DNA from: Paludibacteraceae bacterium
GTDB taxonomy: Bacteria; Bacteroidota; Bacteroidia; Bacteroidales; Paludibacteraceae
Length of the DNA stretch: 36,117 bases
Assembly: GCA_017480285.1 (NCBI GenBank)
Contig: JAFVAX010000023.1
Span: forward strand, 1-36,117
Direction of reading: 5' to 3'
Shown piece after piece: positions 7,398 to 15,266 of the stretch. Under the pieces are notes generated by a model. That model made no database searches. It was given only the letters and a program-made list of their open reading frames with translations, and was not told the origin of the DNA. Position 1 is the stretch's first letter; the number at the start of each line of letters is the position of its first letter. The position numbers and the translations under genes are program-made.

Positions 7398-9752
7398 TTA
7401 TTTAGATGCTTTAGATGTCTTAGAAACTTTTGAGACCTTATGGGTGTTGGATTTTTTTGCTCCTGTTGGTTCGGTTGTTTCAATAATCTTTTTGCAATCG
7501 GCTTCTGTGAGCAGTTTGGCGTCGGTCTTTTTGTCGATCTTATAGTTTTTGCCGTCGGCTTGGATGTATGCCCCATATCTTCCGTTGAGCACTTTGATGT
7601 CGCCAAAGTCGTGAATAGGTTTTTCGGCTTCGCGTTTGTTCTCAATAAGCGAAATGGCTTCGTCTAAACTTATCTCAAGCGGGTCAGTGCCTTTCGGAAT
7701 GGTGTAGAACTTCTTTTGGTGCATAATGTAAGGTCCGAACTTTCCGTTGTTGGCAACAACATCAGTGTCTTCGTATTGCCCGACAACGCGTGGCAGACGG
7801 AAGAGGTCGAGAGCCTGCTCAAGCGTTATGTTCTCGAGTGTCTGACCTTTCTTGAGTGTAGCAAACTGCGGTTTGTCGGTTTCCGAAGCATTGCCTTTCT
7901 GTGCCATCAGTCCGAAGCGCCCGATCTTGACGAGTACAGGTTTGCCTGTCTCGGGGTCGTTGCCAAGCAGTCGCTCACCTTTCTGCACGGGGGCATCGGT
8001 CTTGGCGGAGTCGATAAGCGGGTGAAACTCTTTATAGAACTTGTCCACCACCTTGGTCCATTTCTCTTTACCTTCGGCTACATGGTCGAACTGCTGTTCG
8101 GCTTCGGCAGTGAAATTGTAGTTGACAATCTCTGCAAAATACTGTTTGAGGAAGTCTGTTACGACCATACCGATGTCGGTAGGTAGCATCTTGCCCTTGT
8201 CGGCACCGAAGGTTTCTGCTTTAAGTTTTTCGGTTATCTTGCCTTTCTTGAGTTTAAGTTGCACACATTCACGCTTTTGTCCGTCTTTGTTGCCACGCTC
8301 AACATAGTCTCTTTGTTGGATGGTAGAGATGATAGTGGCATAGGTAGATGGTCTGCCGATGCCGAGTTCTTCCATTTTCTTGACGAGCGAGGCTTCGGAG
8401 TATCTTGCGGGTGGTAATGAGAAACGCTCAAGTGCTTCTATCTCGTTGTAGGTCAGCGGTTCGCCGTTTTTCATTTTTGGCAAAGTGGCTTCTTGTGCTT
8501 CTTCGTTTTCTTCGTTGCTTTCGCGATACACTTTGAGGAAACCATCGAAAAGGATAGTCTCTCCCTGTGCTACAAAATGATATTTAGATTTACTGTCAGA
8601 GATGGTGATAGTTGTTTTTTCGAGTTGAGCATCAGCCATTTGCGAGGCGATGGTGCGTTTGCGAATGAGGTCGTACAGTCGTTTCTCGCGTTCATCTTTG
8701 CCGGCAGTAGGGCGGTCGATGTATGTAGGTCTGATAGCCTCGTGTGCCTCTTGTGCTCCTGCACTGGTGGTATGATACTGCCGTGCTTTGTGGTACATCT
8801 CGCCGAACTCTTCGGTTATAGTCTTTTTGGCTGTTCCGAGTGCTAATGATGAGAGGTTGACGGAGTCGGTACGCATATAAGTGATGTTTCCTTCTTCGTA
8901 CAGACTTTGTGCAAGTCGCATCGTTACTGCCACGGGCAAGCCAAGTTTGCGTGAGGCTTCCTGTTGAAGAGTGGAAGTAGTGAAGGGTGGGGCAGGTGAG
9001 CGGTGTGCGGGTTTGGTCTGGATGTCCGTTATTTGAAATTTACCTTCGGCGCACTGTTTGAGGAAATCGTTTGCTTCTTGCTTTGACGAGAAACGATGGT
9101 TGAGTTCTGCCTTGAGGCTTATGTCGTGTCCTTCTGCGTCTTTGCCGTCAAACACTGCTGTTATGCGGAATGAGGCTTCTGGTTTGAAGGCTTGTATCTC
9201 GCGTTCGCGGTCAACGATAAGCCTTACAGCGACAGATTGTACTCGTCCGGCGGAGAGGCTTGGTTTGACTTTTCGCCACAGTATGGGCGAGAGTTCGAAA
9301 CCGACTATGCGGTCGAGCACGCGTCGTGCCTGCTGTGCGTCAACAAGGTTGAGGTCTATCTTGCGCGGGTTTTCCACCGCATGCAAGATAGCCTCTTTTG
9401 TTATCTCGTGGAAGACGATGCGTTTAGTTTTTTCGTCGTTAAGGTTGAGTACCTGCTGCAGGTGCCAAGCGATGGCTTCTCCTTCACGGTCTTCATCGGA
9501 CGCGAGCCAGACGGTATCGGCTTTTTTGGCTTCTTGGGTCATCTCTTTGACAAGTTTGCCTTTGCCCCGCTCAATGACATAGTTGGGGGCGTAGCCGTGC
9601 TGGAAATCGATGCCCATGCTGTCTTTCTTGCTCGTGCCCTCAATGTCGCGTATGTGTCCCATTGAGGACATGACAGTATAATCTTTGCCAAGGTACTTGC
9701 CAATGGTTTTGGCTTTGGCCGGGGACTCAACTATAACTAAGTTTTTGCTCAT
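7398..9752 (-). CDS. topA: DNA topoisomerase I (type IA)
   Basis: TopA relaxes negatively supercoiled DNA. The 784-residue protein starts MSKNLVIVESPAKAKTI and has the Toprim domain with SDEDREGE (~85-91). The active-site tyrosine is in ITYMRTDS (Tyr292). Zinc fingers are absent; the C-terminal part has three GRFG-type topoisomerase repeats instead (IGRFGLMAQ, NGKFGPYIM, NGRYGAYIQ). The tail is a low-complexity SKV/SKT/SKA repeat encoded by 9-bp units. The repeat continues in frame beyond the TAA stop (SKASKVSKVAKRSK), so the tail seems to have been shortened by a point change. Topoisomerase I starts 1 nt after the TPR gene ends, so the two are almost certainly cotranscribed with gyrA. Confidence 0.97.
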   Translation of the reverse strand: MSKNLVIVESPAKAKTIGKYLGKDYTVMSSMGHIRDIEGTSKKDSMGIDFQHGYAPNYVIERGKGKLVKEMTQEAKKADTVWLASDEDREGEAIAWHLQQVLNLNDEKTKRIVFHEITKEAILHAVENPRKIDLNLVDAQQARRVLDRIVGFELSPILWRKVKPSLSAGRVQSVAVRLIVDREREIQAFKPEASFRITAVFDGKDAEGHDISLKAELNHRFSSKQEANDFLKQCAEGKFQITDIQTKPAHRSPAPPFTTSTLQQEASRKLGLPVAVTMRLAQSLYEEGNITYMRTDSVNLSSLALGTAKKTITEEFGEMYHKARQYHTTSAGAQEAHEAIRPTYIDRPTAGKDEREKRLYDLIRKRTIASQMADAQLEKTTITISDSKSKYHFVAQGETILFDGFLKVYRESNEENEEAQEATLPKMKNGEPLTYNEIEALERFSLPPARYSEASLVKKMEELGIGRPSTYATIISTIQQRDYVERGNKDGQKRECVQLKLKKGKITEKLKAETFGADKGKMLPTDIGMVVTDFLKQYFAEIVNYNFTAEAEQQFDHVAEGKEKWTKVVDKFYKEFHPLIDSAKTDAPVQKGERLLGNDPETGKPVLVKIGRFGLMAQKGNASETDKPQFATLKKGQTLENITLEQALDLFRLPRVVGQYEDTDVVANNGKFGPYIMHQKKFYTIPKGTDPLEISLDEAISLIENKREAEKPIHDFGDIKVLNGRYGAYIQADGKNYKIDKKTDAKLLTEADCKKIIETTEPTGAKKSNTHKVSKVSKTSKASK

Positions 9753-9753
9753 A

Positions 9754-11040
9754 TTACTGATTTATAAGTGCATCCATCGCTTCTTCTTTGTCGGTCATGC
9801 CAAGTCGGTGGTACAGACCACGCAGAATAATCATATACTGACGGTTCATTTTTTCTACATCGCCATCGTTGTTAGCCTTGTCAAGTTCGTGTGCTTTCTC
9901 GAAGAAAGGAAGCGATTTAGCGAACATAGCCTTAACATCCTGTAGTGCTTTGTTGTATGCCTTGTTGTCTTGAATGTCAGTGGCTTTTTCGTTCATTGCA
10001 ACGGCTTGGTTGTAATAAACTCGTCCCATACCGGCGGCAGCGTCTGCAAGTTTAGGATCCACTGAGAGTGCCTTCTCAAAGTCGGCGAGGGCAGCATCGT
10101 ACATCTTTTGGTCTTCTTCGAGGTTACCTTTGATGTGGTAGTATTGAGCAACAGTGGGGTCGCGTTTGATGGCTTCTTCCAACAGACCTATGGCTTCCAT
10201 TTGACGATTGTGGAAGATATGGTAGTTGATAAGGTTCTGTATGAACCAAGGCTCTGACGGGAAGCGGTTAGATGCTTCGTTCATTACTGCTACCGAAGCG
10301 AGTGTATCGCCCGTGGTCTGGTACTCTTGTATGAGGAACTGATAGACGCTGAGCATGTTGACGCTTGCAACTTCTTCGCCTTGATGAGCTTTGAGTTCGC
10401 TGAGAAGGTCGATACTCTCTGCATGCATCTCTGACTGAATAGCAAAGAGAGCTGCATAGAACTTATACTGGTAGTAGGTTGTGTCGCGCACAAGTTTCTC
10501 TTGCAGTTTCGGGTCTTGCATAAAAGGCAGGTCCGGTATAGAGAGGTGAAGCATCATTGCGTCGTATGCCGTCTTATAGTCTTTCTGGTCGTTCATGTTA
10601 ATGCTATATCCTGCCAACTCTTGGTTGTCGGTATAGAGTGTAACGAGCGAGTTTTGTATGTCTTTGAGCGTTTTATTGTCGATTTTGCCTTTCTCGTTGG
10701 GCACTTGTGCAAGTTCGGCAGCTTTGGGCCAGTATTTCATTGCTTCCATAGCACCCTGACCGCGTGCGACAATGTTATTATTGCCGATATAGGCTTGGTT
10801 GTACCAATAGCGGTTCTGTTTGAAACCGATGAGTCCTGCCACATACCAAGTATCGGTGAGGTCTTTGGTGCTTTCGTCTTCAAAAGCGGCACCTATCAAG
10901 GCTCTTGCACCTTCGAAATCGGGTGCTTCGAAGTCGCCACCGGCGTTGGCTTTTGACTTAGCTTTCTTCACATTGCTCATTTGAGCCATACAACCCATTG
11001 CAAGCATAGCAACGGTTACGAGTAACATTACCTTTTTCAT
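9754..11040 (-). CDS. Exported TPR-repeat protein in the gyrA-topA operon
   Basis: The protein has 428 residues from the ATG at 11038-11040. A longer in-frame start exists but would overlap the gyrA end, whereas this ATG gives a clean signal peptide, MKKVMLLVTVAMLAMGCMAQ. It is probably cleaved by signal peptidase I at MA-Q. The AMGC could also act as a weak lipobox. Tetratricopeptide repeats occupy roughly 240-350 (for example NLEEDQKMYDAALADFEKAL and the following DPKLADAAAGMGRVYYNQAV), giving a helical protein-protein interaction scaffold in the periplasm or outer membrane. It lies 25 nt downstream of gyrA and 1 nt upstream of topA. Its link to topoisomerases is unknown; shared transcription need not mean shared function. 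Confidence 0.85.
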   Translation of the reverse strand: MKKVMLLVTVAMLAMGCMAQMSNVKKAKSKANAGGDFEAPDFEGARALIGAAFEDESTKDLTDTWYVAGLIGFKQNRYWYNQAYIGNNNIVARGQGAMEAMKYWPKAAELAQVPNEKGKIDNKTLKDIQNSLVTLYTDNQELAGYSINMNDQKDYKTAYDAMMLHLSIPDLPFMQDPKLQEKLVRDTTYYQYKFYAALFAIQSEMHAESIDLLSELKAHQGEEVASVNMLSVYQFLIQEYQTTGDTLASVAVMNEASNRFPSEPWFIQNLINYHIFHNRQMEAIGLLEEAIKRDPTVAQYYHIKGNLEEDQKMYDAALADFEKALSVDPKLADAAAGMGRVYYNQAVAMNEKATDIQDNKAYNKALQDVKAMFAKSLPFFEKAHELDKANNDGDVEKMNRQYMIILRGLYHRLGMTDKEEAMDALINQ

Positions 11041-11065
11041 TGTTTTGAGTATTTTAAGGTTGTTT

Positions 11066-13723
11066 TTATTCATTTTCTTCAATTTCTGTGCCATTTTCCA
11101 TTTCCGGTTCTTCCGGCGTATCGTCTTGCGGTTCTTGCGCAAGTGTCGGGTCGTCAGGAAGTTCTTCATTATCAGCACTTACTGTCTCTGCTTCCTCATC
11201 TTTCGGAACGACGCAACCGAAGGCAAGTTCATCTTGTCGTTTCTTCAGGTCAATGAGTTTGACACCCATGGCGATACGGCCTTTGGTGATTTTGATAGAT
11301 GCCATATCCATACGGATAGCAGTGCCACTACGGTTGATAAGCATAAGGTCGCAGTCGTCTTGAACGGCATCAATACCAATGAGATGTCCTGTCTTCTCGT
11401 TGATAGTCATTGTCTTAACACCTTTGCTACCGCGGTGTGTGATACGATATACGGGTTCGCCGTTCTCATCGTTCAGAGCGGTACGCTTGCCAAAACCTTT
11501 TTCGGAAATGACGAGGATGGTGTCTTGTGTATCTTTCGGTACGCACACCATACCAACGACATGGTCTTGACCGTCTTGGTCGAGCGTTATACCTTTCACG
11601 CCTGTAGCCACGCGTCCCATCGGGCGAACACCTTGCTCGTTGAAGCGGCATACCTTGCCATTATATGATGCGAGCAGTACTTCGGAATCGCCGTCGGTGA
11701 GCGCTACTTTGACGAGCAAGTCGTCTTCACGCATGTTGATGGCGCGAATACCTGTCGCACGCGGACGGCTGTATTGTTCAAGTGTTGTTTTCTTCACAAG
11801 ACCGCTTGCTGTGGCGAAGATAAGGTAGTGGTTCTGAACAAACTCTTTGTCGTCCAAACCTTTTATGGTAAGGAAGGCACGCACCTTGTCGCCTTTCTCT
11901 ATGTTGATGATGTTCTGTATTGCACGACCTTTAGATTGGCGGTTGCCTTCCGGCAGGTCATAAACTTTGATCCAATACAAGCGACCTTGTTCGGTGAAGA
12001 ACATCATCGTCGAGTGCATAGAAGCGGTGTGTACATATTCGGTAAAGTCTTCGTCGCGACTTGCAGATGCTTTCACTCCTACGCCACCACGCCCTTGCTG
12101 ACGGAACTCTGCAAGCGGGGTGCGCTTGATGTAGCCGAGGTGCGAGATGGTGATGACCATATCGTAGTCAGCATAGAAGTCTTCAGGGTTGAACTCTTCG
12201 GCTGAATATGATATTTTTGTGCGGCGCTCATCGCCGTATTTCTCTTTTATCTCTTCAAGTTCGGCAACGATGACATCATAGCGTTTGTCTTCGTGTGCGA
12301 GCAGGTCTTCCAAATGTGCAATCTGCTCTTCCAAGTCGGCGTACTCTTGTTTGAGTTCGTCGATACGCAGACCTGTGAGTTGTGACAGACGCATATCCAC
12401 GATGGCTTTGGATTGCAGGTTGTCCAAACTGAAGCGTTCTTCAAGTTTTGTTTGTGCTTCCGACGGTGTGCGACTGCCACGAATGAGGCGTACTACTTCG
12501 TCGATATTATCAACGGCAATAATCAAGCCTTCTAATATATGTTCGCGCTCGCGAGCCTTGCGAAGTTCGTAGCGGGTGCGACGCGTAACGACATCCATAC
12601 GGTGCTCTATGAAGTTGCCTACCAAATCTTTGAGAGTTAGCACGCACGGGCGACCTTTGACAAGAGCGATGTTGTTTACAGCGAAACTGCTTTGCAGGGC
12701 TGTGAACTTATAAAGTTTATTGAGTATGACGGAGGCGTTGGCATCTCGGCGAATCTCAATGATGATGCGTATGTCGCGTGCCGATTGGTCGGAAATGCCG
12801 GTTATGCCTTCAATCTTCTTGTCGGATACGAGGTCGGCTATGTTCTTCACCAAGTCAGATTTTACCACACCGTATGGCAGTTCGCTTATGATGATACGCT
12901 CTTTGCCGTTTTCCTCTGTTTCGATATCTGCTTTTGAGCGTATGATGACTCTGCCGCGCCCTGTCTGATAAGCCTCTTTGACACCGGCATAACCGTATAT
13001 AGTACCACCTGTGGGGAAGTCAGGAGCCTTGATATACTTCATAAGGTCGTCAACGGTTATCTCTTCCGTTTCGGGGTTGAGCAGTCGTTGTTTGCAGTTC
13101 TCAGCGTATGCTACCGATCCGTCGATGACCTCTGAGAGGTTGTGGGTGGGCATGTTGGTAGCCATACCTACAGCGATACCGCTTGCACCATTGACGAGCA
13201 GGTTGGGGAAGCGTGTGGGCAGTACAACGGGCTCGCGAAGCGAGTCGTCGAAGTTAAGTTGCATATCCACAGTATCTTTCTCGATGTCGCGAAGCATCTC
13301 TTCGGCAATCTTCGAGAGTCGTGCTTCGGTATAACGCATGGCAGCAGGACCGTCGCCGTCTTCAGAGCCGAAGTTACCTTGTCCGTCAACGAGCGGGTAG
13401 CGCATGTTCCACGGCTGAGCCATACGCACGAGTGTGCCGTATATACTGCTATCGCCGTGCGGGTGGTACTTACCCATAACCTCACCGACGATACGGGCTG
13501 ATTTTTTTGTAGGTTTGTCGCTTGTGTTGCCAAGTTCGTTCATACCGAACAGCACGCGTCTGTGAACGGGTTTGAAACCATCTCTTACATCAGGAAGTGC
13601 GCGGGCGGTAATGACGCTCATTGAGTAGTCGATATACGATGTTCGCATCTCCTCGTCGATATTAACGCGAAGCACACGACCATTGTCCATCGTACCCATT
13701 TGTTCAATTTCTTCGTTTTCCAT
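11066..13723 (-). CDS. gyrA: DNA gyrase subunit A
   Basis: This is the subunit that cuts and rejoins DNA in the A2B2 gyrase, which introduces negative supercoils. The protein has 885 residues. The quinolone-resistance region reads [19 protein letters not shown] (85-103), and the catalytic tyrosine is Tyr131 in [10 protein letters not shown]. The C-terminal beta-pinwheel carries a GyrA-box-like QQGRGGVGV. The last ~35 residues are strongly acidic. By alignment with E. coli (offset +9), Ser83 is conserved as Ser92, but Asp87 is replaced by Gly96. The promoter at 13772-13803 is exact. A TPR protein gene and topA follow in the same direction. gyrB is not in the window. Confidence 0.97.
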   Translation of the reverse strand: MENEEIEQMGTMDNGRVLRVNIDEEMRTSYIDYSMSVITARALPDVRDGFKPVHRRVLFGMNELGNTSDKPTKKSARIVGEVMGKYHPHGDSSIYGTLVRMAQPWNMRYPLVDGQGNFGSEDGDGPAAMRYTEARLSKIAEEMLRDIEKDTVDMQLNFDDSLREPVVLPTRFPNLLVNGASGIAVGMATNMPTHNLSEVIDGSVAYAENCKQRLLNPETEEITVDDLMKYIKAPDFPTGGTIYGYAGVKEAYQTGRGRVIIRSKADIETEENGKERIIISELPYGVVKSDLVKNIADLVSDKKIEGITGISDQSARDIRIIIEIRRDANASVILNKLYKFTALQSSFAVNNIALVKGRPCVLTLKDLVGNFIEHRMDVVTRRTRYELRKAREREHILEGLIIAVDNIDEVVRLIRGSRTPSEAQTKLEERFSLDNLQSKAIVDMRLSQLTGLRIDELKQEYADLEEQIAHLEDLLAHEDKRYDVIVAELEEIKEKYGDERRTKISYSAEEFNPEDFYADYDMVITISHLGYIKRTPLAEFRQQGRGGVGVKASASRDEDFTEYVHTASMHSTMMFFTEQGRLYWIKVYDLPEGNRQSKGRAIQNIINIEKGDKVRAFLTIKGLDDKEFVQNHYLIFATASGLVKKTTLEQYSRPRATGIRAINMREDDLLVKVALTDGDSEVLLASYNGKVCRFNEQGVRPMGRVATGVKGITLDQDGQDHVVGMVCVPKDTQDTILVISEKGFGKRTALNDENGEPVYRITHRGSKGVKTMTINEKTGHLIGIDAVQDDCDLMLINRSGTAIRMDMASIKITKGRIAMGVKLIDLKKRQDELAFGCVVPKDEEAETVSADNEELPDDPTLAQEPQDDTPEEPEMENGTEIEENE

Positions 13724-13771
13724 TTGTTATATATAATGTATTGGTTATTTTTTTAGATGCTTTTTGCATCG

Positions 13772-13803
13772 CAAAAATACGAAAAAAAACGCAAAAATGC
13801 AAA
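13772..13803 (-). promoter_or_regulatory. Promoter of the gyrA-TPR-topA operon
   Basis: On the minus strand this is TTTG (13800-13803), 20 nt, TATTTTTG (13772-13779), an exact consensus match about 50 nt upstream of the gyrA ATG. The DNA around it is rich in GCAAAAATGC-like short inverted repeats. Confidence 0.8.
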
Positions 13804-13950
13804 TTTTTGCGCATATTTGCGTTTTAAGCGTGTTTAGTGTTTTTTTTCGACAGGGTGTCGGTGTGGCATAATGAACCTTTTATATGGGCTTTTATCGCGA
13901 CTGATTGTTTTGTGTATTCCACTTGTGTGAGAAAAGATTTTACATAACGC

Positions 13951-13999
13951 CCCTATTTTAGAAAGATATTTCTTGTTTCTGACCCTATTTTAGAAAGAT
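13951..13999. repeat. 17-bp direct repeat in the gyrA upstream region
   Basis: CCCTATTTTAGAAAGAT occurs at 13951-13967 and 13983-13999, 32 bp apart (about three helical turns). It lies ~150 bp upstream of the gyrA promoter in the 427-bp gap between gyrA and the next gene, where I see no coding sequence. It could be a pair of binding sites, but nothing shows which protein. Confidence 0.6.
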
Positions 14000-14150
14000 T
14001 TTTGTTTGGTTAATGTGCCGTTCTATTATGTCGGAATACTTGACAAGATAATCAATCAATTATCGTATTGAATGCATAATAAACCAAACAAACCAATTAT
14101 CGTTGTGGGAATGATAATCGGTTTGGTGACTTGATATGTAGTGTGAAATT

Positions 14151-14999
14151 TTATTTGCGCCGTGCGAGACGATGGCGGAAACGAATGACTGAATATGCCA
14201 TCATACACAAGAGCATCATCCAAACAGGCAGGTTGCCGATAGGATTATTGGTTTCTGATGTGTTTCCTGCGACGTCTATCCATTGAGTACCATTCCAACT
14301 CCAGTTACCGTCAGCGGATAGTTGTCCCGGGTAGTCGCCATCTTTAGATGTATCGCCATCAGGATTATTTGCAACTATCCATTCTTCATCTTCATCTTCC
14401 CAATAGTAGGTTTTTCCGCCTTCTGTTTTTGAAATGTCGGGGCGAATAACTTTTCTCGGACCGGCTGCCAGGGCCTCATCGGTATTGATTTTACTTTTCC
14501 AAGAGAATGCCGTTGAGGAAACAGAAGGAAGAGAAACACCGGCGTATGAAGTTGAGGAATATGATTTGCGGCCACCACTATGAGAATATGAGCCTGCGGA
14601 ATACGACATTGCAGAAGCGTTTGAAGAGTGTAAATCTGCCGTCGATGTCTGATAGATAATCTTGCCTGCTTTTGAGATATAACTACTGCCGTTTGAGTAG
14701 TTTGACGAACCTACGCCTTTGCGCATTGGTTGTGAGGAATATGTCTGTGAAGAATATGAACGGGCTGAACCAAAAGAATGGCTATATGAGTTTTTCCGAA
14801 AGTTACTGGTAGATACAGTTGGTATTGTTGCACCAACGCTTACGCCTGACATAGGTACTGCGAGCCCTCCTAAATTTGCGTCTGCTCTAAGTAAAGCAAA
14901 TTCTCCTGACAACAGAGTCAGGATAAACACACATAACATTCTTAAGCTGAGAGGCGAATGTGAATCGGAAAAGCACACCTCTTGCATTTCTTTTTTCAT
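14151..14999 (-). CDS. Ser/Tyr-rich surface protein with C-terminal anchor-like segment
   Basis: This is a 282-residue protein. Residues ~20-40 are a signal segment (LRMLCVFILTLLSGEFALLRA). A long Ser/Tyr-rich stretch follows (repeated SYSSQTYSSQ, SYSHSGG), then AAGPRK (~179-184), an acidic segment with WEDEDEEW, a Trp-rich part (DGNWSWNGTQWIDV) resembling a short WxWNGxxW motif, and a C-terminus NPIGNLPVW-hydrophobic-RFRHRLARRK. Motif, single membrane helix and basic tail match a protein-sorting signal. The protein at 3548-4030 shares signal peptide, GPRK, acidic linker and PIG-x-W anchor but little else, so both belong to a family of surface proteins with a common export or anchoring route. 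A promoter sits at 15066-15097. Function unknown. Confidence 0.78.
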   Translation of the reverse strand: MKKEMQEVCFSDSHSPLSLRMLCVFILTLLSGEFALLRADANLGGLAVPMSGVSVGATIPTVSTSNFRKNSYSHSFGSARSYSSQTYSSQPMRKGVGSSNYSNGSSYISKAGKIIYQTSTADLHSSNASAMSYSAGSYSHSGGRKSYSSTSYAGVSLPSVSSTAFSWKSKINTDEALAAGPRKVIRPDISKTEGGKTYYWEDEDEEWIVANNPDGDTSKDGDYPGQLSADGNWSWNGTQWIDVAGNTSETNNPIGNLPVWMMLLCMMAYSVIRFRHRLARRK

Positions 15000-15065
15000 A
15001 TCTTCAAAAACAGGCTTATACCTTAAAATATTTTAGTTTTATACATACCTTTCACAAAAACGTTG

Positions 15066-15097
15066 CAAAGATACTCAATTTTTTTGAGAAAAACAAG
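15066..15097 (-). promoter_or_regulatory. Promoter of the Ser/Tyr-rich surface protein
   Basis: On the minus strand this is CTTG (15094-15097), 20 nt, TATCTTTG (15066-15073). The -33 box has the same CTTG variant as the promoter of the related gene at 4132-4163. Confidence 0.65.
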
Positions 15098-15163
15098 TAT
15101 TGTTACAAAAACTTTTGCATAATCTTAATAATTGGTATGTTTTTTGTAAAAAACAACAAAAAA

Positions 15164-15203
15164 GCAATCTTGAACTACAAAATTTTTGTAATATCAAGAT
15201 TGC
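15164..15203 (-). terminator. Intrinsic terminator of htpG
   Basis: A 10-bp perfect stem (GCAATCTTGA at 15164-15173 with 15194-15203) is followed on the minus strand by TTTTTT. It lies 63 nt beyond the htpG stop. Confidence 0.75.
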
Positions 15204-15266
15204 ATTTTTGTTTATTTATGGTTCAAAGAATTTTTCGTTCTTTGAAGGGGATTTTGTTATGTTTCT

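Noticed and set aside
11041..11178. N-terminal extension of the TPR protein (start at 11178)
   Set aside because: It overlaps the gyrA 3' end and consists of Lys/Arg-rich sequence from gyrA's acidic tail in another frame; the signal peptide begins at 11040.
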